From: Prochlorococcus sp. AG-402-G22
GTDB lineage: Bacteria > Cyanobacteriota > Cyanobacteriia > PCC-6307 > Cyanobiaceae
DNA: 64,000 nucleotides
Direction: 5' to 3'
Assembly: GCA_003217035.1 (NCBI GenBank)
Contig: QCHV01000002.1
Span: 1-64,000, forward strand
Shown in pieces: positions 27,824 to 38,024 of the stretch. The position numbers were made by a program, and so were the translations under genes. A model generated the notes under the pieces. The model was not told where the DNA came from. It saw only the letters and a list, made by a program, of their open reading frames with translations, and did not search any database. Numbering within the stretch: the first letter of the stretch is position 1; each line of letters begins with the position of its first letter.

Positions 27824-29947
27824 ATGAACTCTATTACTCCAATCCTTGCTGGCAAAGGGTTACCACAATACGAGGAGATCACAGCTGAGCAAATACAAGA
27901 AAGCATTCCATTGTTGCTAAAGGATCTATCTAAAAGTTTTGACTCATTAGAAAAAGAAATTCAACGCAATCTAGATGGAGAGAAAGTCAATTTGTATTGG
28001 GATAATGTGATGCACCCTCTGCAAAAGATAGAGGAACGTATGCGTTGGAGCTGGGGTGTTGTATGTCATTTAAATGCTGTATGTAACTCAGATGAGTTAA
28101 GAAAAGTTTATTCAATACAACAGCCTGAAATAATTCGTTTTTCTAATCGAATTGGACAAAGCAAACAGCTCTACAAAGCCTTATCTTTTCTTATTAACAA
28201 TAACGATGAAAACTTAAATGAGATTCAAACACGGATAATAAAAACAGAATTGATGAGTATGAAGCATCGGGGAGTAGGTTTAAATGGAGAGGAAAAAGCT
28301 GAATTCAATAAGAACAGTGAGCGTCTTGCAGGTTTGTCAACACAATTCGGCAATAACGTTTTAGATGCAACAAAAGAATGGTCTTTATTGATAACAGATA
28401 TAAGTCAACTAGAGGGTATCCCAGAAAGGGTACTTAAGGTATTAGCTAACGCTGCAAGAACTTCTAAAAATATTTCTTTAGACTCTCATTCAGAGTCTAA
28501 GAATAGTGAAGGTCCATGGCTCATTGAACTAGACATGCCAACATATATATCAATTATTACATATGCAAAAAGGAGACAACTAAGAGAGACAATTTACAAA
28601 GCTTACGTAAGCAGAGCAAGTGATGGAAAGAATAACAATACAGATCTAATTAACGAGATCCTCTCCATAAGAAGAAGCCAAGCCAAACTTTTAGGATATA
28701 GAAATTGGGCAGAGTTAAGCCTTGCAAACAAGATGGCGAAAGACGTTAACGAAGTAAAAGCATTACTAGAAGATCTGCGTTCAGCAGCAATGATTGCAGC
28801 CAAAGAAGAGATGAAACAAATTCAAATAATAGCGGCCAAGCACAATTCACCTGAAGCTGATGACATACAACCCTGGGATATCAGCTACTGGTCTGAGATG
28901 ATTAAAAAAGAAAAATTTAAATTAGACCAAGAATCTCTTAGACCATGGTTCCCTCTACCACAAGTTCTAGATGGACTTTTCAAACTAAGTCAAAGGCTTT
29001 TTAACATAACAATTAAGCCTGCTTCTGGTAATTATTCGAAATGGCATGATGATGTTGGTTATTTTGACGTAATAGATTCAAACGGTTCAAAAATTGCATC
29101 GTTCTTTTTAGATCCATATTCAAGACCTAAAACCAAAAGAGGTGGAGCGTGGATGGATGAATGTCTCACAAGAGACATATCAAACAAACAAGATGTTGTT
29201 TTACCTATAGCTTATTTGATTTGCAATCAAACACCTCCTGCAGGAGAGATTCCAAGCCTAATGAGCTTCGAAGAAGTACAAACACTTTTTCATGAATTTG
29301 GCCATGGGCTACAACATATGCTCACGACTGTAGATTACCCTCAAGCCGCTGGAATTAATAACGTCGAGTGGGATGCCGTTGAATTACCCAGTCAATTCAT
29401 GGAAAACTGGTGCTTAGATCAAACAACTATTAATGAGATTGCCAAACATTGGGAAACAGGAGAGGCCTTACCAAAAGAGGAGTTTGAAAAGTTAAAACTA
29501 AACAAGAAGTTCAATACTGGAATGGCCACTCTGAGACAAATCCATTTTGCTTTAACTGATATAAAACTGCATCATGAGTGGACTCAAGATATGGGAATAA
29601 GTCCTGATAAATTTAGAAGACAAATAGCAAAATCAACCACTGTTACAGAGCCGATTCCTGAGGACCAGTTCTTATGTGCTTTTAGCCATATTTTTGCTGG
29701 GGGTTATGCAGCTGGATATTATTCATATAAATGGGCAGAAGTGCTAAGCGCAGACGCCTTTTCAGCTTTTGAAGAAGTCGGAATGGAGAATAATGTTGAA
29801 ATTAAAAACATTGGGGAAAAATTTCGTGAAACAATTTTAAGCCTTGGAGGTAGTCAACATCCTGCAGATATCTATAAATTATTTCGTGGAAGACCAGCAA
29901 ATACAAATGCGCTTATACGACACTCAGGCTTAGAACCTAAATCATAA
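27824..29947 (+). CDS. prlC: M3 family oligopeptidase (oligopeptidase A-like)
   Basis: Cytoplasmic zinc peptidase that degrades short peptides, including cleaved signal peptides in E. coli. 707 aa. The zinc site HEFGH is in LFHEFGHGLQHM (about residue 490), and the third ligand Glu lies in NVEWDAVELPSQFMENW. The upstream GGAWMDECLTRD is also typical. It is 11 bases after ndhD, and its end overlaps the convergent hydrolase gene by 11 bases. Confidence 0.93.
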   Translation: MNSITPILAGKGLPQYEEITAEQIQESIPLLLKDLSKSFDSLEKEIQRNLDGEKVNLYWDNVMHPLQKIEERMRWSWGVVCHLNAVCNSDELRKVYSIQQPEIIRFSNRIGQSKQLYKALSFLINNNDENLNEIQTRIIKTELMSMKHRGVGLNGEEKAEFNKNSERLAGLSTQFGNNVLDATKEWSLLITDISQLEGIPERVLKVLANAARTSKNISLDSHSESKNSEGPWLIELDMPTYISIITYAKRRQLRETIYKAYVSRASDGKNNNTDLINEILSIRRSQAKLLGYRNWAELSLANKMAKDVNEVKALLEDLRSAAMIAAKEEMKQIQIIAAKHNSPEADDIQPWDISYWSEMIKKEKFKLDQESLRPWFPLPQVLDGLFKLSQRLFNITIKPASGNYSKWHDDVGYFDVIDSNGSKIASFFLDPYSRPKTKRGGAWMDECLTRDISNKQDVVLPIAYLICNQTPPAGEIPSLMSFEEVQTLFHEFGHGLQHMLTTVDYPQAAGINNVEWDAVELPSQFMENWCLDQTTINEIAKHWETGEALPKEEFEKLKLNKKFNTGMATLRQIHFALTDIKLHHEWTQDMGISPDKFRRQIAKSTTVTEPIPEDQFLCAFSHIFAGGYAAGYYSYKWAEVLSADAFSAFEEVGMENNVEIKNIGEKFRETILSLGGSQHPADIYKLFRGRPANTNALIRHSGLEPKS

Positions 29948-30527
29948 TTTCCTTACTCAAAAACTCAATTCCTGTTGAATGAGAAATCAGAGATTTGTGA
30001 GTAGGTACAGGCACTGATACTCTCTTCCCACAAGGAAGAACTGCCCGCCATCCTGGGAAAACCATCAAATCAAAAAAACAAAAAAGACTAGTGCATTCAA
30101 TTAACTCAAGAAGTTCGGGTTTATTCTGAAATGATGAAATCAATTGACTACCAATTTGCATATCTGTAACACCTGGAAGCAAACGGAGTGGTACTAAATG
30201 TGCAGTGAGTGTACCGTTATGAGGAGATCCTATACTAAAAAAGCGTTTAGTTCTTATATGCCCAGACAATTGTTCTAGCCATACCCTTGCTATAAGGCCG
30301 CCCATTGAAAACCCTAAGATATCAATAGAGACATTAGGTTCAAATTGCCTCTTTATATGATTATCTAGATCTATAGCCAAGGCACGGATCGGAACTCTAC
30401 CAAATTCATGAGGTAAATGTGGGGCAAATATCTTTGAAGAAGGTTGGTCTAATCTACAAATTAAAGAGTTAAAAACAGAAGGGTTATCCCATAAGCCATG
30501 GACAAGAACCAATGGTCTACTAAGCAT
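29937..30527 (-). CDS. Alpha/beta hydrolase, lipase-like
   Basis: 196 aa alpha/beta hydrolase. Oxyanion motif LVHGLWDNPSVF is near the N-terminus, nucleophile elbow is ILGFSMGGLIARVWLEQ, and SIGSPHNGT follows. A late His (SHSTGIEFL) could complete the triad. This resembles the lipase class 2 / triacylglycerol lipase-like proteins of cyanobacteria. The substrate is not readable. Its start overlaps the folB stop by one base, and it ends the tamB-ROK-proA-folB minus-strand run. Confidence 0.82.
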   Translation of the reverse strand: MLSRPLVLVHGLWDNPSVFNSLICRLDQPSSKIFAPHLPHEFGRVPIRALAIDLDNHIKRQFEPNVSIDILGFSMGGLIARVWLEQLSGHIRTKRFFSIGSPHNGTLTAHLVPLRLLPGVTDMQIGSQLISSFQNKPELLELIECTSLFCFFDLMVFPGWRAVLPCGKRVSVPVPTHKSLISHSTGIEFLSKEIMI

Positions 30528-30919
30528 TATGAGGAATAACCAGAAGGAAAATTTCGATTACGCTGAATTGATACTGATCCAGTAAAACCATCAACAGGAG
30601 GCCTGCACTTAACTAATAAAATCTGCATAGGTGCATTACCATATAAGGTCTCAAGGAAATCAAGTATCTTCTCACTAAAACATTCAATGGTTTGACATTC
30701 AATATCCAGAGCCAACTTCTGTAAACCTTCAATAACTTGACTGTAGTCAACAAAAGAAGAGACATCATCAAGATTTAAAACATTGGAAATATCACTCCAA
30801 ATTGTAAAAGACAACGTAAACCGCTGTCCCAAAATTCTTTCAGAGTCCAATACGCCTACATGCGACCATAAATTTAAATCCTTAACGTTGACAGCTTCTA
30901 AATCAGCAAGATTTATCAT
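30527..30919 (-). CDS. folB: Dihydroneopterin aldolase
   Basis: Folate pathway enzyme splitting dihydroneopterin into hydroxymethyl-dihydropterin and glycolaldehyde. 130 aa. It has [26 protein letters not shown] at the N-terminus, [11 protein letters not shown], and [12 protein letters not shown] with the conserved Glu, then [16 protein letters not shown] with a Lys at the expected catalytic-strand position. Slightly longer than the usual 120 residues. Its start overlaps the proA stop by 4 bases (ATGA). Confidence 0.9.
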   Translation of the reverse strand: MINLADLEAVNVKDLNLWSHVGVLDSERILGQRFTLSFTIWSDISNVLNLDDVSSFVDYSQVIEGLQKLALDIECQTIECFSEKILDFLETLYGNAPMQILLVKCRPPVDGFTGSVSIQRNRNFPSGYSS

Positions 30920-32232
30920 AACCGTAAATCAATGTGGGAAAAAGACCTTTTACCTGAAGAATAGTCTGCAGCAATATGTCCATCACCTCTTAGAAAGTAT
31001 CTATAAGTTACCAAACCCTCTAAGCCAACTGGACCTCTTGGGGGTAGCGTTTGAGTGCTAATGCCAACTTCGGCTCCAAAACCATAACGGAATCCATCAG
31101 CAAAACGTGTAGAACAATTGTGATAAACACCAGAACTATCAACAGAAAGAAGAAATCTATTAGCTGCATTATCATCTTCAGTAACTATCGCATCAGTATG
31201 TCGTGAGCCATAGCTTCTTATATGATCAAGCGCTTCATCTATGTCATTGACTACTTTTATAGAAAGGATCAAGTCAAGATATTCTGTAGACCAATCACTT
31301 TCATCAGCTTTATTATCCACACCTAAAGAACAAGAAATTTCATCTCCTAAAAGCTTGACGCCCAACTTATCGAAAGCAGGAATAGCCTTTTCCAGAAAAG
31401 AAGGGGCAACTTGACTATGTACTAATAAGGTTTCTATTGCATTGCATGCTGCTGGGTATTGACACTTACTATCAATAGCTATTTCCAAAGCTTTTGATAA
31501 GTCTGCAAAACTATCAACATAGAGATGACAAACACCGTCTGCATGTCCAAGAACTGGAATTCTAGTATTGTCCTGAATAAATTTAACTAAGTCATTACTC
31601 CCACGGGGTATGATTAAATCAACCATTCCTTCTAAACGAAGCAAAGCCATACTTTCTTGCCTCGTAGTAAGTAAGCACAAAGACTCTGGTTTAATGGATG
31701 ATCTTTCCAAACCTTCGCGAAGAGCATTCATTATGGATTCATTAGTTAGTTTTGCTTCACTTCCCCCTTTAAGAATTGCAGCATTGCCTGAACGAATAGC
31801 TAATGAAGCTATCTGAATAACAGCATCGGGTCTTGATTCAAAGATTATGCCAAGAACACCAAGTGGAACTGTAAGGCGTTCTAAGAGAAGCCCATGGTCA
31901 AGTTCACGAGACAATTGACGGAGGCCAATTGGGTCATCTAATAAAGCAACACGCCTAAGTCCATCAATAGCCTCTCTTAATTTATTTTCATCTAACTTTA
32001 GCCTTGATAAAAGAGCTTGGCTTAAGCCCTCTTCAGAAGATCTTTGTAGGTCTTTTAAATTTGAATCTACTATTTGTCTTGATCTAGCGGATAAAGAATC
32101 AGCCATAGCCTTTAATGCTTCTTTTCTTTGCAAATCACTACTCTGGCCTAAAGCAGTTGCAGCTTTTCTTGCTGAAACTGCTCGTTTCAGCAAGTCACTA
32201 GATGGTTCAGGAATACTATTGAAATTGTTCAT
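30916..32232 (-). CDS. proA: Gamma-glutamyl phosphate reductase
   Basis: Second step of proline synthesis. 438 aa aldehyde-dehydrogenase fold. Motifs seen: [62 protein letters not shown], the catalytic Cys in [15 protein letters not shown], and [22 protein letters not shown]. Tight 4-base overlap with folB downstream. Confidence 0.96.
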   Translation of the reverse strand: MNNFNSIPEPSSDLLKRAVSARKAATALGQSSDLQRKEALKAMADSLSARSRQIVDSNLKDLQRSSEEGLSQALLSRLKLDENKLREAIDGLRRVALLDDPIGLRQLSRELDHGLLLERLTVPLGVLGIIFESRPDAVIQIASLAIRSGNAAILKGGSEAKLTNESIMNALREGLERSSIKPESLCLLTTRQESMALLRLEGMVDLIIPRGSNDLVKFIQDNTRIPVLGHADGVCHLYVDSFADLSKALEIAIDSKCQYPAACNAIETLLVHSQVAPSFLEKAIPAFDKLGVKLLGDEISCSLGVDNKADESDWSTEYLDLILSIKVVNDIDEALDHIRSYGSRHTDAIVTEDDNAANRFLLSVDSSGVYHNCSTRFADGFRYGFGAEVGISTQTLPPRGPVGLEGLVTYRYFLRGDGHIAADYSSGKRSFSHIDLRL

Positions 32233-32279
32233 TGACTTCTTTCAGTTGTTGTTTATTATCCCCCTTAATAAAGATATAC

Positions 32280-32720
32280 CTAATTTTTGAAACGTTCCAA
32301 AGCTAATTGAGCTGCATTAAAAGCAACATCCTTCTCTTTAGATGAGTCTATTGTGGAGCATTTGCCATAAAGATTGCAACTTTTATAACTGCTTAAATAA
32401 ACTTTTCTACAAAGTAGCACTTCAAGCCAATCATCAAAAGGGATATCTACCCAATCAGGTAAGGCTGGAGAACCTAAAACAATTCTCCCTTTGGAGTCAA
32501 CATTTGCTTCCAAGCCAATATCAATAAATAATGAAAATTGATAGGGATCCAGAGACTGAATTAAATGCCATAGAGCTATAGTTGTTGCTTCCGGCATATA
32601 AGGATTAGACGGATCGAATTCTTGTTGAATTATTTCTGAACTGTCCTTATAGAAAATTGTAGATTTAATCTTTCTCACCCCTATATCAATTCCAAAATAA
32701 CAAGCCTTTTGACTTCCCAT
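32280..32720 (-). CDS. Shortened ROK-family-like protein, probably not an active kinase
   Basis: 146 aa. The N-terminus GIDIGVRKIKSTIF matches the ATP-phosphate loop of ROK sugar kinases (normally GIDIGGTKIK). SKGRIVLGSPALPDWVDIPFDDWLE matches the segment just before the ROK active site. Where the catalytic Asp motif (ENDANAA) should come, SSYKSCNLYGK appears instead. The zinc motif and C-terminal half are missing, yet the last residues AAQLALERF resemble a ROK C-terminal helix. This suggests an in-frame internal loss. It lies 4 bases after tamB. It may be a remnant or a repurposed small protein. Confidence 0.65.
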   Translation of the reverse strand: MGSQKACYFGIDIGVRKIKSTIFYKDSSEIIQQEFDPSNPYMPEATTIALWHLIQSLDPYQFSLFIDIGLEANVDSKGRIVLGSPALPDWVDIPFDDWLEVLLCRKVYLSSYKSCNLYGKCSTIDSSKEKDVAFNAAQLALERFKN

Positions 32721-32724
32721 TATT

Positions 32725-35700
32725 TCAATACCTTAGATAAATCTGAAATTCACTTTGCCATTTACCATTATTATCAACTGAACCTAGTATTCCAAGATTT
32801 GGATTAAGTTGGTACTTGATAGTGCCTTGCGGCGGAACATCTTCACGGTTAGGAGTAGCTTGAATTGATAGATTAATTCGCTCGCTTAAATCTATACCTA
32901 TTTCCGTGACCCATGCTTTTTGTGGTGACATTTCATCTTCGTCACTTGTTCTACCATCATTATCATCATCATCAGATGCATCTGGTCCTCTTACATAGGC
33001 TGGGTAAACAGATAATTGAAGTCTCTCACTGAGGTTCCCAGTAATGTCTCCCAGGACAGGAGAAACAAAAGAACGGTTAAAAAGATTTGCGAGTAATTCA
33101 GTCTCTCCTCCACCAAGCAGCATAGTCAGTGAATTTCCACCAATAAGATCTAATAATTGACTTGTAGGCAAAGGAGGACTGCTACGTATTTGGAAGTTTT
33201 CAGAAAGTCTGTCTGCAGGACCGATTGCAGTAATTTCAACCTTAACAAATCTCGAACCTCCTATACCTCCAATAGATCTTCCATTTAAAACATAATCTTC
33301 AGAAGAGGTTGCCTCTCCTCTAGTTTGGATCGTATCTGGAACGCGCGTAGTAATTTTCAAATCGACATATGGTATTAATCCTGTAGAAGGTGCAAAAATT
33401 GCGACGTTAGGATTTTTCCTGTCAAGGTCAAAAGAGGTTGCGAAAAGGTTAAACCGACCATTGTCTAAACGCACAACGCCTCTCACTTCAAGCTCATCTG
33501 ACAGAGGTCCATTAAGGGTTAAAGCTCCTTCTGCATCAAAAGTTGCTATAGGAGGTGAAATAAACTGGAGACTTGGTCCTAAAGACAACCGTAATGAATC
33601 AAAACTTATTTGTGCCAAGCCTCTAGGGATACCTGATCTAAGAATTTTGCTTGCGGGGGAAGCCTTATCTTGAATAAATAATTGAAGAGGGTTTTTTCTA
33701 TCCCATTTTTGTTCAGGCAACTGCTGTTGAAAAATTCTATCTTGAGAAGTTCCATTACCAGATCCTAATGCAAAAGTTTTTGAGGAATCACTTGTTCCTT
33801 TAGTTGATATAGAACCTTGTTGAATATTTACAGATCCAGAAAAGACAGGCTTAATTAACGATCCAGAGATTTCAAGTATTGATGAAAGCAAAAATTCTGA
33901 AGATTCTTTTTTTAATCGGAAGTCTCTAATCTTAAGAGAAAGCGGTTTTTGTTCTATCTGAATTCCAGAAAACAATCCTATTGAACCAGAGCTAGAAATC
34001 TTACCGTTAGAGGCCACATCCGCCTCAAGACTGAGAACTTCAAGTCGATTAAAGTCAAAAAACAACTCACTGTTAAAATTTTCAACCTCCTTGTCGAGGA
34101 CAAGGAGACTTGTATCTCTAAACACCAAGAATCCATTAGCACTTGGGTCTTCATAAGTACCTCTTATATAAAGCCTAAGATCTGCTCGACCATCTTTCCA
34201 AGTAACAGTTCTATTCGTTAGTCCATCTAAGAAAACAAGTCCATCACCATGGCTTTCGATTCTGAAATCAAATGGTAAACCTGGGGCTAAAGGAACCTGG
34301 CCTATCAAAGTTAGTGGTTCAGAGGATGCTTTACTTCTAATAGAAATATCTAGATTCAAAAGAGATTCAGAGAGAAAGATTTTGCCACGCTCTAAGAGGA
34401 AAGGTTGTTCTGCTAATTGCGCATCTGTCAAAACGAGATCTGCTGTAATTTCTGGGAACCCTTTCTTTAAGCGATACCTTCCTGTGATACCAAACATTCC
34501 TCCGAGAGATGAAGGGGCTTCTATAAACAATGAAAGTATGGAAAAGGGGATATTAAGCAAAGAGAATTCACCCAGGTTCTGATTAATTCGGCCTGAATAG
34601 TTTGCTATGAAAGGTCTTATTTCTGAAGGGTTAATATTTTGCCCTTTAAGCCATATCTTGCCTGAAGCACTTATGTCCACTTTTAGTTGTGATAGGGCAG
34701 GGCCCTCAATATCAACAACCGCATTTACTTGACCTAGAATTCTATCAGGGTTAATTATTTTATTTTTAGCCTTTAGTCTTTTTGTTTTCTCTACGGATAG
34801 AACTGATATTACCCAATTTCTTAATTGACCATCCAAAGCCCCTGGTGAAGATTTTACAGATAAGCCCTTGAGATCTTTAGCCATTCCAGTTGCAACTGAC
34901 TGGTTTACCTCCAAATCCGATAGCTCCAAAGCACTTGCTGCTATCCACCGAGGACTGATATTTTTTGCTGTTGCTTTTGTCGAGAATCTCCCATCTGTAC
35001 GACCTTCGGTAGTTATAGAAATTTGACCACTATCAGGTGGAAATATTTCGCCTGTTAAAGAGTAATTGTCGTCATAAAAACTACCCTTCAATTGCGCCTC
35101 TCTTAATTTAAGGCCAATGAGTCTGGGGAAACGATATGTCATTTCACCATCCACAAAAAGAGGGTTTAATTTAAAACTGCCTTTTCCAATTAGCTTTCCA
35201 AAAATTCGCTGAAAGCTATTTTGGAGAGGCGTTAATATTTCAATGCGATCCAGCCTAAAGTCTTGAGCTTCCCAGACAAAAATATCTTGATCCTGTCGAA
35301 GGGAAATTTCACCACCCAACCTTTTAAGTGTTAAATCATTTAAGTTCCAGGAAGGACTAAAACTTGCCTTAAGACTCCCTGGGACAGCAGCACCAACAGG
35401 ACTTAACTGTAATTCTGCTCCTCCATTCAAGAATCCTTCAAAGTCACCTCGCCATTTTTCACGAAGACGAACAGAACCTAATTGGGGATTGTCAACCCCT
35501 AAAGAAATATTGCTTTTTAGGTTACTAAAAGGACCATTAATACTTCCATTTAATGAAACATTTCCCGAAATTGGTAGTCCCAAGAATGGCTTTAGAGAAT
35601 TTAAATTAAAAGATTCAAGATTCAACCTAGATGTTAAAACACCAAAATCAAGACCTTCCTTATTTATTAATATAGGGATACTTGCATCAACTACTAGTTC

Positions 35701-36687
35701 TGAACTTTTATCATCTTTAAGACTCACAAAAGTCGACAGAGCCAGCTTCATCTGCTCTCGACTATTTGTAGGTAAATTACCACGAATGGTTGCTAGCCAG
35801 GGTCCATAATTCCAAGTTGAATTTGGTATGGTTATACTTTTATTGTTGCATTTTATCTTTGTGTTTTTAGATGAGATGGCATCTGCTTGACTATCTTGCT
35901 TTAATTTTAAATCTTTAAGATTCAAGCTTCCTTTGCAAGAAAGATTTTTATCACTGATGGCTACATAAATATTGCCGTTTAGCAATCCATTAGCCACAAA
36001 ACCTGATTTGCTTGGAATGAGATTCTGAATAGTTGCGAATTCAAGTTTATTTGCACTTACTCTTCCTTTAAAATTCAATTTACTTAATGAGCTTTTTCCA
36101 TCTAGTCGAAGTTTTCCTTTGTCATTAAAGTCAATCTGAACATTTCCTTGAACAACCTTTGCCAAAGGATTAAAAGTAACTTTAGCTTTAGCTTTGGCTT
36201 TTATACCCATAGACGGTATTGATATTTTTGCAGGCTCATCAAAACGTATTCGGATATCAATATTTGGAGTTTTAGTAATGGTTGATTCACCAAGAACCCA
36301 ATACGACTGATTTTGATTAGGGACTAAATTAATCTTGGTTTGTATAGGTGTAAACACTGCTACAGGACGCCAACTCAGCAAACTTGCTATAGGAGCAAAT
36401 TGAACATTTAAGCCAAATACACTTGCAGTAGATCTATCTTTTTGACCATTAAGCAAAGTGGATGAGCCCAAAGCAAATCCCCAAGGTCGAAGTCCTTTAT
36501 AAGCTCCAATTTCTAATGTGTGTCCAAGATAAGCAGACAATTCTTTCTCTATTTCTGGTCGATAATGATCTGTAAGTTGTTTTAGAGCTTTATCACTAAA
36601 GACATAAAAAATAGACCCGCCAAGAAAAATCATGCCTCCAAAGAGACAAAATTTCTTAAGTCTTGACAACTCTTTTATAACTCCCAT
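32725..36687 (-). CDS. tamB: TamB-like translocation/assembly module protein (DUF490)
   Basis: 1320 aa envelope protein of the AsmA/TamB type, expected to span the periplasm and shuttle lipid or help outer-membrane assembly. There is one N-terminal membrane segment (LFGGMIFLGGSIFYVF, about residues 15-32), then a long repetitive beta-rich region. From about residue 1000 the TamB domain follows, with NGRSIGGIGGSRFVKVEI, PPLPTSQLLDLIGG and LSERLQLSVYPAYV. The protein ends FQIYLRY, an aromatic-terminated strand. It is the first gene of the minus-strand run ending at the lipase-like gene. Confidence 0.9.
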   Translation of the reverse strand: MGVIKELSRLKKFCLFGGMIFLGGSIFYVFSDKALKQLTDHYRPEIEKELSAYLGHTLEIGAYKGLRPWGFALGSSTLLNGQKDRSTASVFGLNVQFAPIASLLSWRPVAVFTPIQTKINLVPNQNQSYWVLGESTITKTPNIDIRIRFDEPAKISIPSMGIKAKAKAKVTFNPLAKVVQGNVQIDFNDKGKLRLDGKSSLSKLNFKGRVSANKLEFATIQNLIPSKSGFVANGLLNGNIYVAISDKNLSCKGSLNLKDLKLKQDSQADAISSKNTKIKCNNKSITIPNSTWNYGPWLATIRGNLPTNSREQMKLALSTFVSLKDDKSSELVVDASIPILINKEGLDFGVLTSRLNLESFNLNSLKPFLGLPISGNVSLNGSINGPFSNLKSNISLGVDNPQLGSVRLREKWRGDFEGFLNGGAELQLSPVGAAVPGSLKASFSPSWNLNDLTLKRLGGEISLRQDQDIFVWEAQDFRLDRIEILTPLQNSFQRIFGKLIGKGSFKLNPLFVDGEMTYRFPRLIGLKLREAQLKGSFYDDNYSLTGEIFPPDSGQISITTEGRTDGRFSTKATAKNISPRWIAASALELSDLEVNQSVATGMAKDLKGLSVKSSPGALDGQLRNWVISVLSVEKTKRLKAKNKIINPDRILGQVNAVVDIEGPALSQLKVDISASGKIWLKGQNINPSEIRPFIANYSGRINQNLGEFSLLNIPFSILSLFIEAPSSLGGMFGITGRYRLKKGFPEITADLVLTDAQLAEQPFLLERGKIFLSESLLNLDISIRSKASSEPLTLIGQVPLAPGLPFDFRIESHGDGLVFLDGLTNRTVTWKDGRADLRLYIRGTYEDPSANGFLVFRDTSLLVLDKEVENFNSELFFDFNRLEVLSLEADVASNGKISSSGSIGLFSGIQIEQKPLSLKIRDFRLKKESSEFLLSSILEISGSLIKPVFSGSVNIQQGSISTKGTSDSSKTFALGSGNGTSQDRIFQQQLPEQKWDRKNPLQLFIQDKASPASKILRSGIPRGLAQISFDSLRLSLGPSLQFISPPIATFDAEGALTLNGPLSDELEVRGVVRLDNGRFNLFATSFDLDRKNPNVAIFAPSTGLIPYVDLKITTRVPDTIQTRGEATSSEDYVLNGRSIGGIGGSRFVKVEITAIGPADRLSENFQIRSSPPLPTSQLLDLIGGNSLTMLLGGGETELLANLFNRSFVSPVLGDITGNLSERLQLSVYPAYVRGPDASDDDDNDGRTSDEDEMSPQKAWVTEIGIDLSERINLSIQATPNREDVPPQGTIKYQLNPNLGILGSVDNNGKWQSEFQIYLRY

Positions 36688-36752
36688 TAGAATGTTAAGT
36701 GCCTACTGGGGGCAGACGAACTATAAGGAGTGGATGTATTGTTAACCAGGTT

Positions 36753-37310
36753 ATGTCAATTTCTCAGTTTCTTCAGCAAGCAACCAATTGGCTGGCATGG
36801 TCAGGCTTGGCTCTTGGAGCAATAACATTATTGGCCTTTCTAATCAAATGGAAGGTTAAATTTAGATTGATAGGCGCAACAATCTTTACTCTCTTACTGT
36901 CAGGTAGCTGCTGGGCCTTCTCAGAAAGCTATAGCTCACCAGTTGTTATTGAAGGAGCCATATACACTCCTGTAGTTTTTGACAATGGTTACGATCTGGT
37001 AGTAGCTCAGGCACCTGATGATTTCCCTGAAGAATCTGTACAACCTTCATTAGAACAAATTGCAGGCAATTTAAAAGGAGGTGGTAGAAATGGAGCGAAA
37101 GTACACATACGAATTCGCAAAGTCGAATCGGCAGGTCCTGAGATTAGTGCTCCAATAATACTTGGAGAAGTCATTAAAGATATTAATCAAAACACCCTAA
37201 CAGTAGTTGACATAAATACAGTTTTACCTAATGAAGAAGAACTCGAAAGTGAGGCTATTCCTACAATTACCTCAAATAATATTGACCAGATAAGTGAATA
37301 CGAATCTTAA
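36753..37310 (+). CDS. Ycf51-like (DUF2518) membrane protein
   Basis: Starting from the ATG at 36753, 185 aa. The frame is open from 36699, but the extra 18 residues look non-native and would crowd the divergent tamB promoter. Two hydrophobic segments (WLAWSGLALGAITLLAFLI and the FRLIGATIFTLLLSGSCWAF stretch) precede VIEGAIYTPVVFDNGYDLVVAQAP, an arrangement that fits Ycf51/DUF2518 of cyanobacteria and red-algal plastids. Function unknown. The C-terminus is acidic and probably disordered. Its 3' end overlaps the DUF4332 gene by 17 bases. Confidence 0.68.
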   Translation: MSISQFLQQATNWLAWSGLALGAITLLAFLIKWKVKFRLIGATIFTLLLSGSCWAFSESYSSPVVIEGAIYTPVVFDNGYDLVVAQAPDDFPEESVQPSLEQIAGNLKGGGRNGAKVHIRIRKVESAGPEISAPIILGEVIKDINQNTLTVVDINTVLPNEEELESEAIPTITSNNIDQISEYES

Positions 37311-37716
37311 AAATCTTTCTAGAAACTTCCGCAAGGAAGAGAAAGAGTTGTTGGCTATAGGGATAAATAAATGGGAAATGATTGTAAAGTTGAGTGATAA
37401 TGAAATACTAAATTTAGTTAAGAGAAAGTATTGCAGCCATAGAAATCTAAGGCGCATTAGATGCATTGCTAAATTAATTTGCGAACTAAATCTTTCACAA
37501 GATCTAGCTGCTCTATTAATGCATTCAGGGATATCCTCAGTAAAAGCAATTACAGACTTAAACCCTCAAGAAATAATTAAAAAGACTGGTAGATTCGAGC
37601 GACTTGTTAGAACAGGTCGAGAGCCTGTAATGAATCTTGAGAAAGCTAGCAAACTAATAAAGAGAGCAAAGCAAGCTAGAAATAATAGCTGTAGCCCTGC
37701 CCTCCATTTAGAATAA
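37294..37716 (+). CDS. DUF4332 family protein (helix-hairpin-helix-like)
   Basis: 140 aa, basic, helical. The first half is rich in Lys and Arg. The second half LNLSQDLAALLMHSGISSVKAITDLNPQEI, followed by RFERLVR and a C-terminal basic helix, matches the DUF4332 pattern, a helix-hairpin-helix-like fold. DNA or RNA binding is possible but unproven. Starts with GTG at 37294, within the end of the Ycf51-like gene, so translational coupling is likely. Confidence 0.7.
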   Translation: MNTNLKNLSRNFRKEEKELLAIGINKWEMIVKLSDNEILNLVKRKYCSHRNLRRIRCIAKLICELNLSQDLAALLMHSGISSVKAITDLNPQEIIKKTGRFERLVRTGREPVMNLEKASKLIKRAKQARNNSCSPALHLE

Positions 37717-37754
37717 AATATATCTCAATAAAACATTCAGGATAAGCTATTGCA

Positions 37755-38024
37755 ATGAATTCACTGACCGCCATTCTAATAGCATCAAGTGTTTTATTCC
37801 CTCAAATAGTAAAAGCACAATCTACTCTTCTTGAAAATGTAAAAAGGAATCCATCTGAAGCTCTTGCTATGTGCAGGAAATTTAGAGAGTTCAATGCGAA
37901 GGGTATATCGACAAGTTCAAAGGAAGTTATTAAAGCAGTGAGTGATCAAAAGAAACTTTCCTCAACTGATGCAGAAATATTATCTATATACGTTATAGGT
38001 ATGCATTGTCCAGAAGTGAATTAG
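37755..38024 (+). CDS. Small exported protein of unknown function
   Basis: 89 aa. Residues 1-21 form a signal peptide (hydrophobic run ending IVKAQ, cleavage likely after Ala). The mature part has two Cys residues (AMCRKF and MHCPEV) that could form a disulfide. No family recognised. The end overlaps the possible TTG start of the next gene by 19 bases. Confidence 0.62.
   Translation: MNSLTAILIASSVLFPQIVKAQSTLLENVKRNPSEALAMCRKFREFNAKGISTSSKEVIKAVSDQKKLSSTDAEILSIYVIGMHCPEVN

Noticed and set aside
33461-35809. Plus-strand open frames of 66-106 codons inside tamB
   Set aside because: They are complementary-strand shadows of a clearly coding gene with low-complexity composition.
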